A stretch of DNA of 58,947 nucleotides from Acholeplasmatales bacterium (GCA_017961685.1 JAGCWW010000022.1:1-58947); one strand, 5' to 3'; counted from the first letter of the stretch, positions 15,250 through 25,212 are shown. A program made the numbers and translations. The notes: generated by a model from the sequence alone, not told the origin.

Positions 15250-17151
15250 TTATCTCTTTTTTGACTTGATTTCATCAATAATCATATCGATGAATTCATT
15301 ATAGTTTACAGTAACTTGGTTTTGTTCACCATGCTTTCTATAAGTTAAAACTTCTAAGCTAGCTTCCTTATCACCAATTACTAATTGATATGGAATCTTC
15401 TTAGTTTGAGCTTCTCTAATCTTATATCCTAACTTTTCATTACGATCATCGATTGTTGCTCTAATACCTAACTTTTCTAAGTTGTCTAGTAATTTCTTAC
15501 TTGCTTCATTATGAACTTCATTTACTGGAATAATTCTAATTTGTTCAGGAGCTAACCATAATGGGAAGTTACCTGCGAAGTTTTCAGTAATAATACCAAT
15601 AAATCTTTCTATTGAGCCAAAACATGCTCTATGAATCATTACTGGTGTAGCCTTTCCACCATCTTTTGTAATGTATGTACAATCAAATCTACCAGGTAGT
15701 TGCATATCTAACTGTATTGTTCCACATTGCCAAATTCTATTCATAGAATCTTTTAACTTAAAGTCTAGTTTAGGTCCATAGAAAGCACCATCTCCTGGAT
15801 TAATTTTCCAAGGTTTACCACTTTCAGCTAAAACCTTCTTTAAATCTTCTTCTGCTTTATTCCATACTTCAATGTCCCCTATGAAATCATCTGGTCTAGT
15901 TGAAAGTTCAATTGTATAATTTAATCCAAAGATTGAATAAATTTCATCATATAATTTGATGATTCTTGCCATTTCATCACCGATTTGATCTTCAGTTAGT
16001 AATGTATGAGCATCATCTTGAGTAAATGTTCTAACTCTAAATAAACCATTTAAAGCTCCACTTGCTTCATTTCTATGTACGTGACCTAATTCAGCAATTC
16101 TAATTGGTAGATCTTTATATGAATGTAAATCATTCTTATAAACTAAAATTGCACCTGGGCAGTTCATAGGTTTAATTGCGTATTCTGTATCATCAGCATT
16201 TGTGATGAACATATCTTCTTTATAGTGATCCCAGTGACCTGATGTAATCCATAATTCTTTTGATAGAATTTGTGGAGTTTCAACTACGATATATCCATTT
16301 TTTCTATGTAAGTCTAGCCAGTAATCTTCTAGTACTCTTCTTAGTCTATATCCATTAGGTAGCCAGAAAGGTAGACCTGGACCAAAATCACTAATCATGA
16401 ATAAGCCTAGTTCTTTTCCAAGCTTTCTATGATCTCTTTTCTTTCTTTCTTCTAGGTTAGTTAAGTGATTCTTTAAATCTTCTTCAGTAAACCAGCTTGT
16501 ACCATAGATACGAGTTAACATCTTATTTGCTGAATTACCTCTCCAGTAAGCTCCAGCAATGCTTAATAATTTGAAATACTTGATTTCTTTTGTATTAGTT
16601 AAATGAATTCCTCTACATAAATCAGTGAAATCTTTTTGAGTATAGATTGTCATATTACCATCTTCTAAATCAGAAATTAATTCTAATTTATATGGTTCAT
16701 CTTTAAAGAACTCTAAAGCATCTTTCTTTGAGATTTCTTTTCTTTCAATATCAATAGCTTCACTAGAGATATTATGCATCATCTTTTCAATTTTACCAAA
16801 GTCAGCATCAGTTACAACTTCACCATTAAAGTCGATATCATAGTAATATCCTTCTTCAATGTGTGGCCCAATACCAAATTTAGCATTTGGATATAATCTC
16901 TTAATAGCTTGAGCCATTAAGTGAGCTGTTGAATGGTTTAAGATTTCAAAAGCTTCAGGCATATCCTTTGTGATAATTTCAAATTTTGCGTCACTTTCAA
17001 TCTTTCTATTAGCTTCAACTAATTCGCCGTTAATTTTACCAGCAACACATTTTTTAGCTAATCCTGGAGAAATCATTTTAGCTATTTCAATTGTTGTAAT
17101 ACCTTGTTCATACTCTTTTACTGATCCATCTGGAAATGTAATTTTAATCAT
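15250..17151 (-). CDS. thrS: Threonyl-tRNA synthetase
   Basis: 633 aa, the usual full length. Domains in order: TGS (1-62); the editing domain with HSTAHLMAQA; the class II catalytic core with motif 2 around the zinc-binding MNCPGAI; VRTFTQDDAH; GDGAFYGPKLDF; HRACFGSIERFIGI (motif 3); and a C-terminal anticodon-binding domain. It charges tRNA-Thr with threonine. The start is the ATG at 17151 with AAGGAGG upstream. Expression is controlled by a T-box leader directly upstream (17165-17383). Confidence 0.98.
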   Translation of the reverse strand: MIKITFPDGSVKEYEQGITTIEIAKMISPGLAKKCVAGKINGELVEANRKIESDAKFEIITKDMPEAFEILNHSTAHLMAQAIKRLYPNAKFGIGPHIEEGYYYDIDFNGEVVTDADFGKIEKMMHNISSEAIDIERKEISKKDALEFFKDEPYKLELISDLEDGNMTIYTQKDFTDLCRGIHLTNTKEIKYFKLLSIAGAYWRGNSANKMLTRIYGTSWFTEEDLKNHLTNLEERKKRDHRKLGKELGLFMISDFGPGLPFWLPNGYRLRRVLEDYWLDLHRKNGYIVVETPQILSKELWITSGHWDHYKEDMFITNADDTEYAIKPMNCPGAILVYKNDLHSYKDLPIRIAELGHVHRNEASGALNGLFRVRTFTQDDAHTLLTEDQIGDEMARIIKLYDEIYSIFGLNYTIELSTRPDDFIGDIEVWNKAEEDLKKVLAESGKPWKINPGDGAFYGPKLDFKLKDSMNRIWQCGTIQLDMQLPGRFDCTYITKDGGKATPVMIHRACFGSIERFIGIITENFAGNFPLWLAPEQIRIIPVNEVHNEASKKLLDNLEKLGIRATIDDRNEKLGYKIREAQTKKIPYQLVIGDKEASLEVLTYRKHGEQNQVTVNYNEFIDMIIDEIKSKKR

Positions 17152-17164
17152 ATTAAATCCTCCT

Positions 17165-17383
17165 TATAAAAATAAAAAGCATCCATCTAAGGACGCTTAA
17201 AATTAACGTGGTACCACCTTAGTTCTAGAATAATTCTAGCACTCAAATCTTTAACGCAGACATACGGGATTCCTTTTCAGGTCCGGCTCCAAGGTAGTAA
17301 CATAATTTGCTTTTGCCTAATTTCCAGCAACATAGGCTCTCTATGAAAAGTTGAAATTATATCTTGTCCTCTTCATTACCAAA
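17165..17383 (-). promoter_or_regulatory. T-box riboswitch leader of thrS
   Basis: On the minus strand the leader has GAAGAGGACAAGATA at the base of stem I, AGAGAGCC and GTTGCTGG loops, and threonine codons ACT-ACC in the specifier region (17293-17298). The antiterminator T-box AAGGTGGTACCACG is at about 17205-17220, and a terminator AGCGTCC-loop-GGATGCT is followed by T5 next to the thrS start. Uncharged tRNA-Thr would favour antitermination. Which of the adjacent Thr codons is the specifier was not decided. Confidence 0.93.
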
Positions 17384-17386
17384 ATA

Positions 17387-17415
17387 ATTGTATCACTTTT
17401 ATATTTATTTTACAA
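17387..17415 (-). promoter_or_regulatory. thrS promoter
   Basis: On the minus strand TTGTAA (17410-17415), 17 bases, TACAAT (17387-17392), preceded by TGA. The -35 overlaps the stop codon of the upstream phosphoesterase gene. Confidence 0.75.
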
Positions 17416-17919
17416 CTCATAAAATAATATTTTATCATCATCCATAACAAAATAACTATTAGTACCATCTTTAGGTAAGGAAATACTACCAGGATTAACG
17501 ACAGTTACCCCATCAACTTCCTTTAATAGTTTTCTATGAGTGTGTCCACAAAATAGATAATCAATATCTCTTAGTGGAGGTAAGTTATTCTCATTATAAA
17601 TATGCCCATGTGTTAAAAATATTTTTTTATCATTATTAACTATTAAAATATTCTTTTCTTCAATGGAAAAATCTAACATCATTTGATCTACTTCAGCATC
17701 ACAGTTTCCTCTAACACATAAGATTTTATCTTTGTATAAATTAAGTAGGTCACTAACCTTTTTTGGATCATAATCTAATGATAAATCATTACGTGGGCCA
17801 TGATACAAAATATCGCCTAGTAAAACCAAATAATCGTATTTATCTTTATTAAATTTATCAATCATTTTCTTACAATAAGTAAATGATCCATGAATATCAG
17901 ATGCAACAAATAATTTCAT
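17410..17919 (-). CDS. YfcE-type metallophosphoesterase
   Basis: 169 aa. Calcineurin-like metal-binding motifs are complete: ASDIHGS, LLGDILYHG, VRGNCDAE, THGHIYN and FCGHTHRKL, followed by VNPGSISLPKD, the YfcE/MJ0936 signature. It hydrolyses phosphodiesters or phosphomonoesters with Mn-type metals; the natural substrate is unknown. It is 8 bases downstream of dnaI and so belongs to the dnaB-dnaI transcript. Confidence 0.93.
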   Translation of the reverse strand: MKLFVASDIHGSFTYCKKMIDKFNKDKYDYLVLLGDILYHGPRNDLSLDYDPKKVSDLLNLYKDKILCVRGNCDAEVDQMMLDFSIEEKNILIVNNDKKIFLTHGHIYNENNLPPLRDIDYLFCGHTHRKLLKEVDGVTVVNPGSISLPKDGTNSYFVMDDDKILFYEL

Positions 17920-17927
17920 AATTACAC

Positions 17928-18737
17928 CTACATTTCTAAGAAATCACATAACTCAACTACACGTCTAATAATACGCGATGCTGGAATGTCATCTCTATCT
18001 TCTTTAACCTTAAGATAAGTATCTAAATCTCTAGCAATAACATTTGATGAAATGAATACTGGTTTTAAATCAGACATTCTATAATTTAGTATTGGAGCTA
18101 CAATAGAATCTCTAACCCAACCTGTCATATTACCCACACCAAAATCATCAATGATTAAGATTTCAGTTTGTTTTAGTTCATTAATCTTATTGTTTAACTT
18201 ATCAAAATCATCTTTTAAGTCATTAATTAAATCAGGGAAATATACAAAAGTTACATCATGATTATGATCAGCAAGCTCATTAGCTAGGGCAGCTAAAAAG
18301 TAAGTTTTACCTTGACCAATATCACCATAAATATAAGCACCTTTTGCATAGTCATTATTTTTAAGTGAATCAATAAATTTTTTAGCAAATTGCATACATT
18401 TAATTCTTTTATCATTATCTAATCTAAAGTTATTAAAGTTTGCTTCAAGTAGCTTTTGAGGCATATATTGTGCATTTAGTTTTTGGTTTCGTAGAGCCTT
18501 ATTTAGCTCATTTTTCATATATCTACATCTAACATATGCGATATTATTATCTTCATCAATTATTGGTTCAAAACCACGTTTTGAGTTTAAGCAGTTTTCT
18601 ATACCATTACATTTCTTACAATTAGCTTTTTCAACATTAAAATCTAATAGATCATATACTTGATAATCTTTAATTTCTCTATTCTTGAAGTAAGGATTAT
18701 CATTTCTTATTTTCTCTTTTAATTCTTCAATTGTCAT
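17928..18737 (-). CDS. dnaI: Primosomal helicase loader DnaI
   Basis: 269 aa. The N-terminal helicase-interaction domain has a zinc-ligand cluster (CKKCNGIENC and a later C in VRCRYMK). The AAA+ domain has Walker A YGDIGQGKTYFLAAL and Walker B ILIIDDFGVGNMTGW. It loads the replicative helicase together with DnaB and DnaD. It follows dnaB with an 11-base gap, as in Bacillus, with AAGGAGG before the ATG. Confidence 0.95.
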   Translation of the reverse strand: MTIEELKEKIRNDNPYFKNREIKDYQVYDLLDFNVEKANCKKCNGIENCLNSKRGFEPIIDEDNNIAYVRCRYMKNELNKALRNQKLNAQYMPQKLLEANFNNFRLDNDKRIKCMQFAKKFIDSLKNNDYAKGAYIYGDIGQGKTYFLAALANELADHNHDVTFVYFPDLINDLKDDFDKLNNKINELKQTEILIIDDFGVGNMTGWVRDSIVAPILNYRMSDLKPVFISSNVIARDLDTYLKVKEDRDDIPASRIIRRVVELCDFLEM

Positions 18738-18748
18738 GATTATCCTCC

Positions 18749-19918
18749 TTACTTAAATTGGCTTTTAAAGTTCTTTAGCCATTCACTAGTTTGTTTAACT
18801 TCTTCTTTTTTAACATCTTTATTTTCTTGTTTAGAAGCATCATACTTACCCTGTGCTCTAGCAAAGTTTTCAGCTTCTTCATAAGTTTTAACCTTATATT
18901 GTTGGAAAGTTTCAATAGATTTCATAAAGTAACTATATTCAGGACAACGCATCTTATTTTTACTAATCGCATGAGAAATAATAACATTAGTTATACCTAA
19001 ATCATAAGGTGAATCAGCGCATACTCTATCTATTGTATCAAAATCATCTAGGGTTGCATCTTTAACCATTGATTTTAAGATATCTCTAGGATCAATATAT
19101 CTAAGTCCTTCACTTTTAACACTATTTTTCTTTAAGCGTTCTTGTTCTTTTATTTTCTTTAATAATTTTGCTTCTCTATTCATTCTTGAATATGAGAAAT
19201 TACCAACTTGATCTAGTGATCTATGATATACTCTTTGCATATCTTCTTCATTTAAGTTATATGCATAAGCTGTTTTTTCAATTGTATCTTGGAATTCAGC
19301 TGTTAAACTATTCTTTTTAACAATAGGTAAGTTTAATTGTTGAATAAAATAATCATAATCAAAATTATACTCACCAATCTTTAAAGATTCATTTGCTTTT
19401 TTATCGATTAAATATCCATCAGTATATTCAACAATGTCATCATCAATTTTATCTTTAAAGACATTATCAAATGTTTCTGTGATATTTTTATATCCTTCTT
19501 TATTAAATGATTCAACTTTAAATAAATTAAGTAGTTTTTCAAATAAAGCATTACCAACTCTATTGCGTAAATAAATACCTAAAATGCAGTCATTAAAAAA
19601 ATGTCTTGCAGAGAAAGGTGCTTTAAGTAATAAGACATATTCATCATCTTTATAATATGTATTCATTAAACCGATAGCTTCTAATCTTTTTCTATCAGTA
19701 TTAAGTGTATTAATTGTTATACCAAATAAATCAGTTATATCTCTTAGTTCAACTACTCTTGTGTTTGAGCTCCTATTTAAGGCTGAATATAGTGTCATAT
19801 ATAGAGTATATGCTCTATTACCGATAATAGGCATATATAAAAGTGATAAGACGTTTAAATCATCAATAGAAAGTGATGATCCAATAAGAATTCTTACTTT
19901 CATATTAAGTTTATCCAT
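18749..19918 (-). CDS. dnaB: Replication initiation protein DnaB (Bacillus type)
   Basis: 389 aa. The N-terminal winged-helix-like domain begins ISSLSIDDLNVLSLLYMPIIGNRAYTLY-like (residues 11-40). A DnaD/DnaB2-type domain follows in the C-terminal third, with YIDPRDILKSMVKDA and the YSYFMKSIETF segment near the C-terminus. With DnaD and DnaI it loads the replicative helicase at oriC and restart sites. The start has GGGAGTG upstream. In Bacillus nrdR precedes dnaB; no nrdR is present here. Confidence 0.9.
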   Translation of the reverse strand: MDKLNMKVRILIGSSLSIDDLNVLSLLYMPIIGNRAYTLYMTLYSALNRSSNTRVVELRDITDLFGITINTLNTDRKRLEAIGLMNTYYKDDEYVLLLKAPFSARHFFNDCILGIYLRNRVGNALFEKLLNLFKVESFNKEGYKNITETFDNVFKDKIDDDIVEYTDGYLIDKKANESLKIGEYNFDYDYFIQQLNLPIVKKNSLTAEFQDTIEKTAYAYNLNEEDMQRVYHRSLDQVGNFSYSRMNREAKLLKKIKEQERLKKNSVKSEGLRYIDPRDILKSMVKDATLDDFDTIDRVCADSPYDLGITNVIISHAISKNKMRCPEYSYFMKSIETFQQYKVKTYEEAENFARAQGKYDASKQENKDVKKEEVKQTSEWLKNFKSQFK

Positions 19919-19976
19919 TTTATCACTCCCTTTGCTGTATGTAAAATTATATCACAAAAAATAAATTTATAAATAC

Positions 19977-21275
19977 TTATAAACCTATTTTTTCTAAAAC
20001 CTCATCAAGATTTTTAATGCGGTATGCCTCTCCTTTAGAGTTATCCACTGAAAATGTGGATAACTTGCGTTTTTTCGCAATATCCATTTGAGAATTTATA
20101 CGCTTAATTGCTTCTAATTCTGTTAAGTTATCACGTTCCATTAAACGACATTTTGCTTCCTCATTATCAAGGTAAACACATATTGTAAAATCACAAATAG
20201 AATCAAATTTTGATTCAAATAATAGTGGTGCATCAATTATATTTACACCATTCTTTATTCTTGATAATACTATATCTTTTACTAAAGGATGCATATAGTG
20301 ATTTAACTTTAATCTCTCTTCTTCACTATTAAAAATTATGTTTCTAACTACTTCTTTACTTATTTCTTTAACATTAAATAATTTCTTTAAATCGTTTAGA
20401 ACTTTTTCATCTTTCCATAAATCTCTAACTATTAAATCTGTATCAATAATGTTATAACCTTTCTTTTCTAGTAACTTTTCTACAGTTGATTTACCTGTAG
20501 CAATACCACCAGTTAAACCAATAATGATATTATTCTTTTGACATTTAGGACAGTAATAAGTAGTTCTACCAGCTACTTTAGTTGTAGCTATTTTTGTATT
20601 ACATTTCTTACAGTATTTTAATGTGTGAACCATTAAATGATTTTGGAATGTTCCTTCAACTCCAAAATAACTATAAGTTCTAATAGTACAACCGCCACAT
20701 TTAATAGATTCATTTAGGATTTTGTTAGCACCTTCAATTACTAAATCATACTTATCCTCTTTTAAAACTTCATTAGGCATAACTTTAGCATAATAACAGA
20801 TCTCATCAGCGTAAATATTGCCTATTCCAGCGATTTTATGTTGATCAAGTAATATTTCTTTAATTGGCTTATTACCTCTTAACGCATCATAAGTGATGTT
20901 AGTTGCTTCAACTCCTACATCTACAAAATCTGTATCTTGAATATGTATTTCACCAAATTTTCTTGTATCATTATATCTTAAGTCAAAATCATCAAATATA
21001 AAGTTTATATGATCATGTTTAGCTAATGCTTCATCATGATTTTTAATGAAGAATTTGCCTTCCATTCTTAAATGTACTGTCATATAAATTTTTTCAAACT
21101 TAAAAATGATATTTTTCCCTCTACGATAAATATCAGTAATAGTTTTATTTATGATTTTGTTAATATCGCCTGTTATAAGTTTAGAATATAATACATCTAT
21201 TTTTTTAATTTGTTTATTTAAACAATATTTTCTTAAACCTCTAACAACTGTCTCTACCTCTGGTAGTTCTGGCAT
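19977..21275 (-). CDS. mutM-coaE: Fusion of formamidopyrimidine-DNA glycosylase (MutM) and dephospho-CoA kinase (CoaE)
   Basis: One uninterrupted 432-codon frame. Residues 1 to about 246 are MutM: the catalytic N-terminal MPELPEVETVVRGL, HLRMEGKF, the helix-two-turn-helix HKIAGIGNIYADEIC, and a zinc finger YCKKCNTKI...YYCPKCQK. CoaE follows immediately after the last zinc cysteine: IIIGLTGGIATGKSTVEKLL (P-loop), DTDLIVRDLW and DAPLLFESK. The first half removes oxidised purines from DNA; the second makes coenzyme A from dephospho-CoA. In Bacillus these are close but separate genes. The stop/start has been lost here and no linker is left. Confidence 0.93.
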   Translation of the reverse strand: MPELPEVETVVRGLRKYCLNKQIKKIDVLYSKLITGDINKIINKTITDIYRRGKNIIFKFEKIYMTVHLRMEGKFFIKNHDEALAKHDHINFIFDDFDLRYNDTRKFGEIHIQDTDFVDVGVEATNITYDALRGNKPIKEILLDQHKIAGIGNIYADEICYYAKVMPNEVLKEDKYDLVIEGANKILNESIKCGGCTIRTYSYFGVEGTFQNHLMVHTLKYCKKCNTKIATTKVAGRTTYYCPKCQKNNIIIGLTGGIATGKSTVEKLLEKKGYNIIDTDLIVRDLWKDEKVLNDLKKLFNVKEISKEVVRNIIFNSEEERLKLNHYMHPLVKDIVLSRIKNGVNIIDAPLLFESKFDSICDFTICVYLDNEEAKCRLMERDNLTELEAIKRINSQMDIAKKRKLSTFSVDNSKGEAYRIKNLDEVLEKIGL

Positions 21276-21276
21276 A

Positions 21277-21780
21277 TTACCACTTCCCTATATGTATTCT
21301 TTCTTCATCAAATCTACTTTCATCAAATTTAAATAAGTTTTCATCTTTAGGGTAACCTACACCTACCATTGCAAATGGTATGAACGGATCATCTATTTTT
21401 AAATAATTCTTTAAGAAATCTACTCTTTCTTTATGAGGATATGTACCAATCCAAATAGTAGCTAATCCTAAGTCTCTACCTTGTAACATAAAGTTATCAA
21501 TAGCACTTGACATATCTTGTTCTAAGAATTCAGGACATCTTAAATCATTACGCATAACAAAGATTACTACTTTATTACATTCACGTAATGATCCTGCACC
21601 ATGTGAGCAGTTCATTAATGTAGGAATTTCAGTTCTATCAACTACAACAAAATCCCAAGGAATTTGTCTCATTGCACTTGGTGCTTGCATAGCTGCATAA
21701 ATCATTTCCTTTATATCTTCTATTTTTACTTCTATATCTTTAAAACTTCTACAACTTCTTCTTTCAAATATTTTATTCAT
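21277..21780 (-). CDS. Nitroreductase-family flavoprotein
   Basis: 167 aa. FMN-dependent fold with the N-terminal FERRSCRSFKD, PSAMRQIPWDFVVV, and late GLATIWIGTYPHKER and MVGVGYPKDE. It reduces nitro compounds or quinones with NAD(P)H; the substrate is unknown. It lies 5 bases after polA and 1 base before mutM-coaE, an insertion into the usual polA-mutM order. No good ribosome binding site was seen, suggesting coupling to polA translation. Confidence 0.93.
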   Translation of the reverse strand: MNKIFERRSCRSFKDIEVKIEDIKEMIYAAMQAPSAMRQIPWDFVVVDRTEIPTLMNCSHGAGSLRECNKVVIFVMRNDLRCPEFLEQDMSSAIDNFMLQGRDLGLATIWIGTYPHKERVDFLKNYLKIDDPFIPFAMVGVGYPKDENLFKFDESRFDEERIHIGKW

Positions 21781-21785
21781 ATTAA

Positions 21786-24380
21786 TTATTTGGCTTCAAA
21801 TAGCGTTTTTCCCTGTACAACTGATACTTCTAGTGGAACCTTTAGTTTAAACGCATTTTCCATTATCTCCTTTCCAATTTTTTTAACTTTATCAACTTCT
21901 GATTTTTCTACATCAAATATTAATTCATCATGTATTTGACTAACTAATTTTGATTTTAAATTTTGTTTAATTAATTCTTTATGTATTAAAACCATAGCAA
22001 GTTTCATTAAATCCGCAGCCGAACCTTGAATAGGTGCATTCATCGCATTACGCTTACCAGCTTCTCTAACCATATATACTGGATTACTTAATTCAGGAAT
22101 GAATCTACGTCTATTCATAATAGTTTTAACATAACCATTTTCTTTAGCGAAATTAACAACTTCTTCCATGTAAGTTTTAATTTCTTTATAACGTTCAAAA
22201 TATTTATCCATAAATTCTTTAGCTTCATTATTACTAATCTTTAAATCATTAGCTAAACGCCATGTACTCATACCATAAATTATACCAAAGTTAATTGCTT
22301 TTGCACTTTGACGTTCATATTTAGTAACTGAATCTTTCTTAAGAATATATTTTGCTGTTTCTTCATGGATATCTTTCTTATTATTAAAGTCACTAATCAT
22401 TTCTTTAACATCTGCAATATGTGCTAATAGTCTAAGTTCTATTTGTGAATAATCCATAGAAACAAATAAATCATTACTAGGTATAAACATCTTTCTAATT
22501 AGCGCACCTTCTTCACTTCTAATAGGTAAGTTTTGAAGGTTTGGCTCAATTGATGATAGTCTACCTGTTTCTGTTTGAGTTTGTAAGAATATAGTATGAA
22601 CAAATCCGTTAGTTACGACGTTTTCTATACCTTCAAGGTATGTTGAATAAAGCTTTGTAAGTCTACGATATTCTAATACTAAACTAGGTAATTCATGATA
22701 ATATCTAATAGATTCTAGTGTATCACTATCTGTAGAATAACCTGTCTTTGTTTTCTTACCATTAGGTAGATTTAACTTCTCAAAAAGTATTACACCAAGT
22801 TGTTTAGTACTTGAAATATTAAATTCTTCGCCCGCTACTTCATAAATATCTTTAGTGATTAAATCAATACGCTTTTTAATATCTTCTTTTTGCTTATGAA
22901 GTTCATCTAAATCAACCTTCATACCACTAAATTCCATATCACCTAGACAAGTAGATAAAGGTAATTCAATATTATAGAATAAATCATATTGATCTTGTTC
23001 TTTTAGAATATTTATTATTTTATCTTTTAATTCTAAAATGATATTAGCTTTTTTAATGATAAAGTTTTGATAAATACTTTCTTCTGGTAGTGATTGTTTA
23101 GCTCCCTTACCATATATTTGTTCATCAAGTTCTATTTCTTTTTCATAGAAGCTTACCATTTTAGAGAAATCATCTTTAACACTTTTTGGATTTATAAGGT
23201 AGCTTGCTAGTTGAATATCAAATTCAACTCCTTTAACATTTATATTTTTATACATTAAGCTAACCTTTAATCGCTTATAGTTATAAGTATATTTTTTAAT
23301 AGATTCATCTTCCATAAATCTCTTAAAATCTAAATCTAAAGTAATAGATTCATCAAAATAGAAATTACCATTCTTATTAACTATAGCAATTCCTATAATT
23401 TTTCCATTATGATAATTTTCATCTAGCATTTCTAGATAAATACTTGAATCAGTTATGAAGGCATTAGTTTTATCATTAACCTTATAATCTAAGTTATTAA
23501 TAGTTTTTGTGACTTTAGTTCTTTTTAAGAATGAATTAAATTCTAAGTCTTTATAGAAATCCATTAGTTCTTCATTTTCTTCTTTTCTATTTATATCATC
23601 TAGAGTTATTTCAATAGGTGATTCATTATTAATTGTGACCATTTTTTTAGTTGTGATGGCATCATTATAGTTTTCTCTAATTAAATCTCCCATCTTACCC
23701 TTTAAACTATCTTTATTCTCAATAATTCCCTCTATTGAGCCATATTCGATGATTAGCTTTGTTGCGGTTTTTTCCCCTATTCCTTTAATTCCAGGTAGGT
23801 TATCTGATGGATCACCCATTAAAGCTTTTAAATCAATCATCTTAATTGGATCAAAGCCATAAGTTTCAATAAAGTGAGCTTTATTAAATTCTTCTAAATC
23901 ATTAATTCCTTTTTTAGATTTAAATACTGTGATGTTATCAGTTATTAGTTGTAATAAATCTTTATCTGATGAATAAACATTAACCCTATATCCTGCCTCT
24001 TCAGCTTTTTTAGCCATAGTGCCAATGATATCATCAGCTTCATAAAGTGGTAATTCATAACGTGCAACTCCAATTAAATCTAAGTACTTTTTGATATAAG
24101 GTATTTGCATACGCATTTCATCATCCATAGGTCTACGACCATCTTTATATGTTTCAACCAAATCATGACGGAATGTATGCTTACCAGCATCAAAAGCAAC
24201 TAATATTTTTTTAGGATTATTTTTTAAAATTGATGTCATCATATTAATAAATGTATAAATAGCATTTGTACATAAACCTTTAGAGTTTTTCATAAAGTTA
24301 CCTACAACAGCTAAAGCAAAATATGCTTTATACATGAATGAACTTCCATCAATTAAATAAACATTATTATTTTCTTGCAT
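21786..24380 (-). CDS. polA: DNA polymerase I
   Basis: 864 aa. Residues 1 to about 290 form the 5' nuclease (LYEADDIIGTMAKKAE, YSSDKDLLQL, GDPSDNLPGIKGIGEKTA). The middle domain (about 300-450) lacks the acidic residues of a working 3'-5' exonuclease, as in Bacillus PolA. The polymerase domain has motif A DYSQIELRLLAHI, motif B ERQSAKAINFGIIYGMS and motif C SQIHDELIFDV. It fills gaps in repair and removes Okazaki primers. The ATG at 24380 has AGGTGG upstream. First gene of the polA / nitroreductase / mutM-coaE run. Confidence 0.98.
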   Translation of the reverse strand: MQENNNVYLIDGSSFMYKAYFALAVVGNFMKNSKGLCTNAIYTFINMMTSILKNNPKKILVAFDAGKHTFRHDLVETYKDGRRPMDDEMRMQIPYIKKYLDLIGVARYELPLYEADDIIGTMAKKAEEAGYRVNVYSSDKDLLQLITDNITVFKSKKGINDLEEFNKAHFIETYGFDPIKMIDLKALMGDPSDNLPGIKGIGEKTATKLIIEYGSIEGIIENKDSLKGKMGDLIRENYNDAITTKKMVTINNESPIEITLDDINRKEENEELMDFYKDLEFNSFLKRTKVTKTINNLDYKVNDKTNAFITDSSIYLEMLDENYHNGKIIGIAIVNKNGNFYFDESITLDLDFKRFMEDESIKKYTYNYKRLKVSLMYKNINVKGVEFDIQLASYLINPKSVKDDFSKMVSFYEKEIELDEQIYGKGAKQSLPEESIYQNFIIKKANIILELKDKIINILKEQDQYDLFYNIELPLSTCLGDMEFSGMKVDLDELHKQKEDIKKRIDLITKDIYEVAGEEFNISSTKQLGVILFEKLNLPNGKKTKTGYSTDSDTLESIRYYHELPSLVLEYRRLTKLYSTYLEGIENVVTNGFVHTIFLQTQTETGRLSSIEPNLQNLPIRSEEGALIRKMFIPSNDLFVSMDYSQIELRLLAHIADVKEMISDFNNKKDIHEETAKYILKKDSVTKYERQSAKAINFGIIYGMSTWRLANDLKISNNEAKEFMDKYFERYKEIKTYMEEVVNFAKENGYVKTIMNRRRFIPELSNPVYMVREAGKRNAMNAPIQGSAADLMKLAMVLIHKELIKQNLKSKLVSQIHDELIFDVEKSEVDKVKKIGKEIMENAFKLKVPLEVSVVQGKTLFEAK

Positions 24381-24471
24381 AATAACACCACCTATTTATT
24401 TATTTTATCATATTTTTTATATATATTTACTTTTTTCATAAATTTATTTATAATAATTTACGGTGATTTAT

Positions 24472-25056
24472 ATGACATTTAAGCAAAAATTTAAAATATT
24501 AGGATTAATTATTGCTATTATAGGTACAATATTTATGTTCTTACCTAACATGAATTTTAGATTAATGGATAAAAATTATACCTTATTTGATTTAGTTGAT
24601 TATAACGGATTCAATGCTGGTGTATTATTCATTATAATCTTTATGGTTGGTGTAATCGCAACTATATTAGTATCAATTAGCTATGATCAAAATAAATACA
24701 TTCCAATTATCACAATGTCTTTTGCCCTTGCTGGTGGTATATTAGTATTATTCATTAGACAATTCGCTGCACCTAATGGTGATATTTCAGCTAAAGAAGA
24801 CTGGTTAGATGATACTAAATTATTATATGGTGCTATCGTTTTATCAGTAAGCTTCTTCTTAGTATTTATAACTTCAACAATCATTACAATTAGAACATTC
24901 ATCTTAAAGAAAAACGATGATGAATATCTAGATTATGAGGATGAAGTTGAAGAAATTGAAGAAGAAATTGAGGATGAAGCTAAAGAAGAAAAGGTTGAAT
25001 TAGGTGATGATTTGCCTGATTACGAGAAGCAAATCCTTGAAGAATTTAAAAAATAA
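24472..25056 (+). CDS. Small four-helix membrane protein with acidic tail
   Basis: 194 aa from the ATG at 24472, chosen for ACGGTGA 4-6 bases upstream; an earlier GTG at 24463 is possible. Four membrane helices (near 10-27, 43-66, 73-92 and 112-137) are followed by a strongly acidic cytoplasmic tail of about 55 residues (EVEEIEEEIEDEAKEE). Its topology resembles the 139-residue protein at 39306. No family recognised. A terminator follows, so it is transcribed alone, divergently from polA. Confidence 0.78.
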   Translation: MTFKQKFKILGLIIAIIGTIFMFLPNMNFRLMDKNYTLFDLVDYNGFNAGVLFIIIFMVGVIATILVSISYDQNKYIPIITMSFALAGGILVLFIRQFAAPNGDISAKEDWLDDTKLLYGAIVLSVSFFLVFITSTIITIRTFILKKNDDEYLDYEDEVEEIEEEIEDEAKEEKVELGDDLPDYEKQILEEFKK

Positions 25057-25060
25057 TAAA

Positions 25061-25084
25061 GCGCATAACAATGCGTTTTTTTAT
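25061..25084 (+). terminator. Terminator after the small membrane protein gene
   Basis: CGCAT-AACA-ATGCG (25062-25075) followed by T7. Confidence 0.7.
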
Positions 25085-25126
25085 TGCTTTTTTATCTAAA
25101 AGAGACATATATTAAATATTTGTCAG

Positions 25127-25212
25127 TTGCATTATTTTATATCTATGATATAATGGTTTTGTATATTTTTTAAAGGTGCGAAAGAATAAATAATTTTTTT
25201 AGAATTATTTAT
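25127..25212 (+). promoter_or_regulatory. ABC operon promoter and leader hairpin
   Basis: TTGCAT (25127-25132), 16 bases, TATAAT (25149-25154). In the leader a 10-bp perfect inverted repeat, ATAAATAATT with AATTATTTAT (25186-25195 / 25203-25212), ends exactly where the GAGGTGG ribosome binding site begins. Confidence 0.65.
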
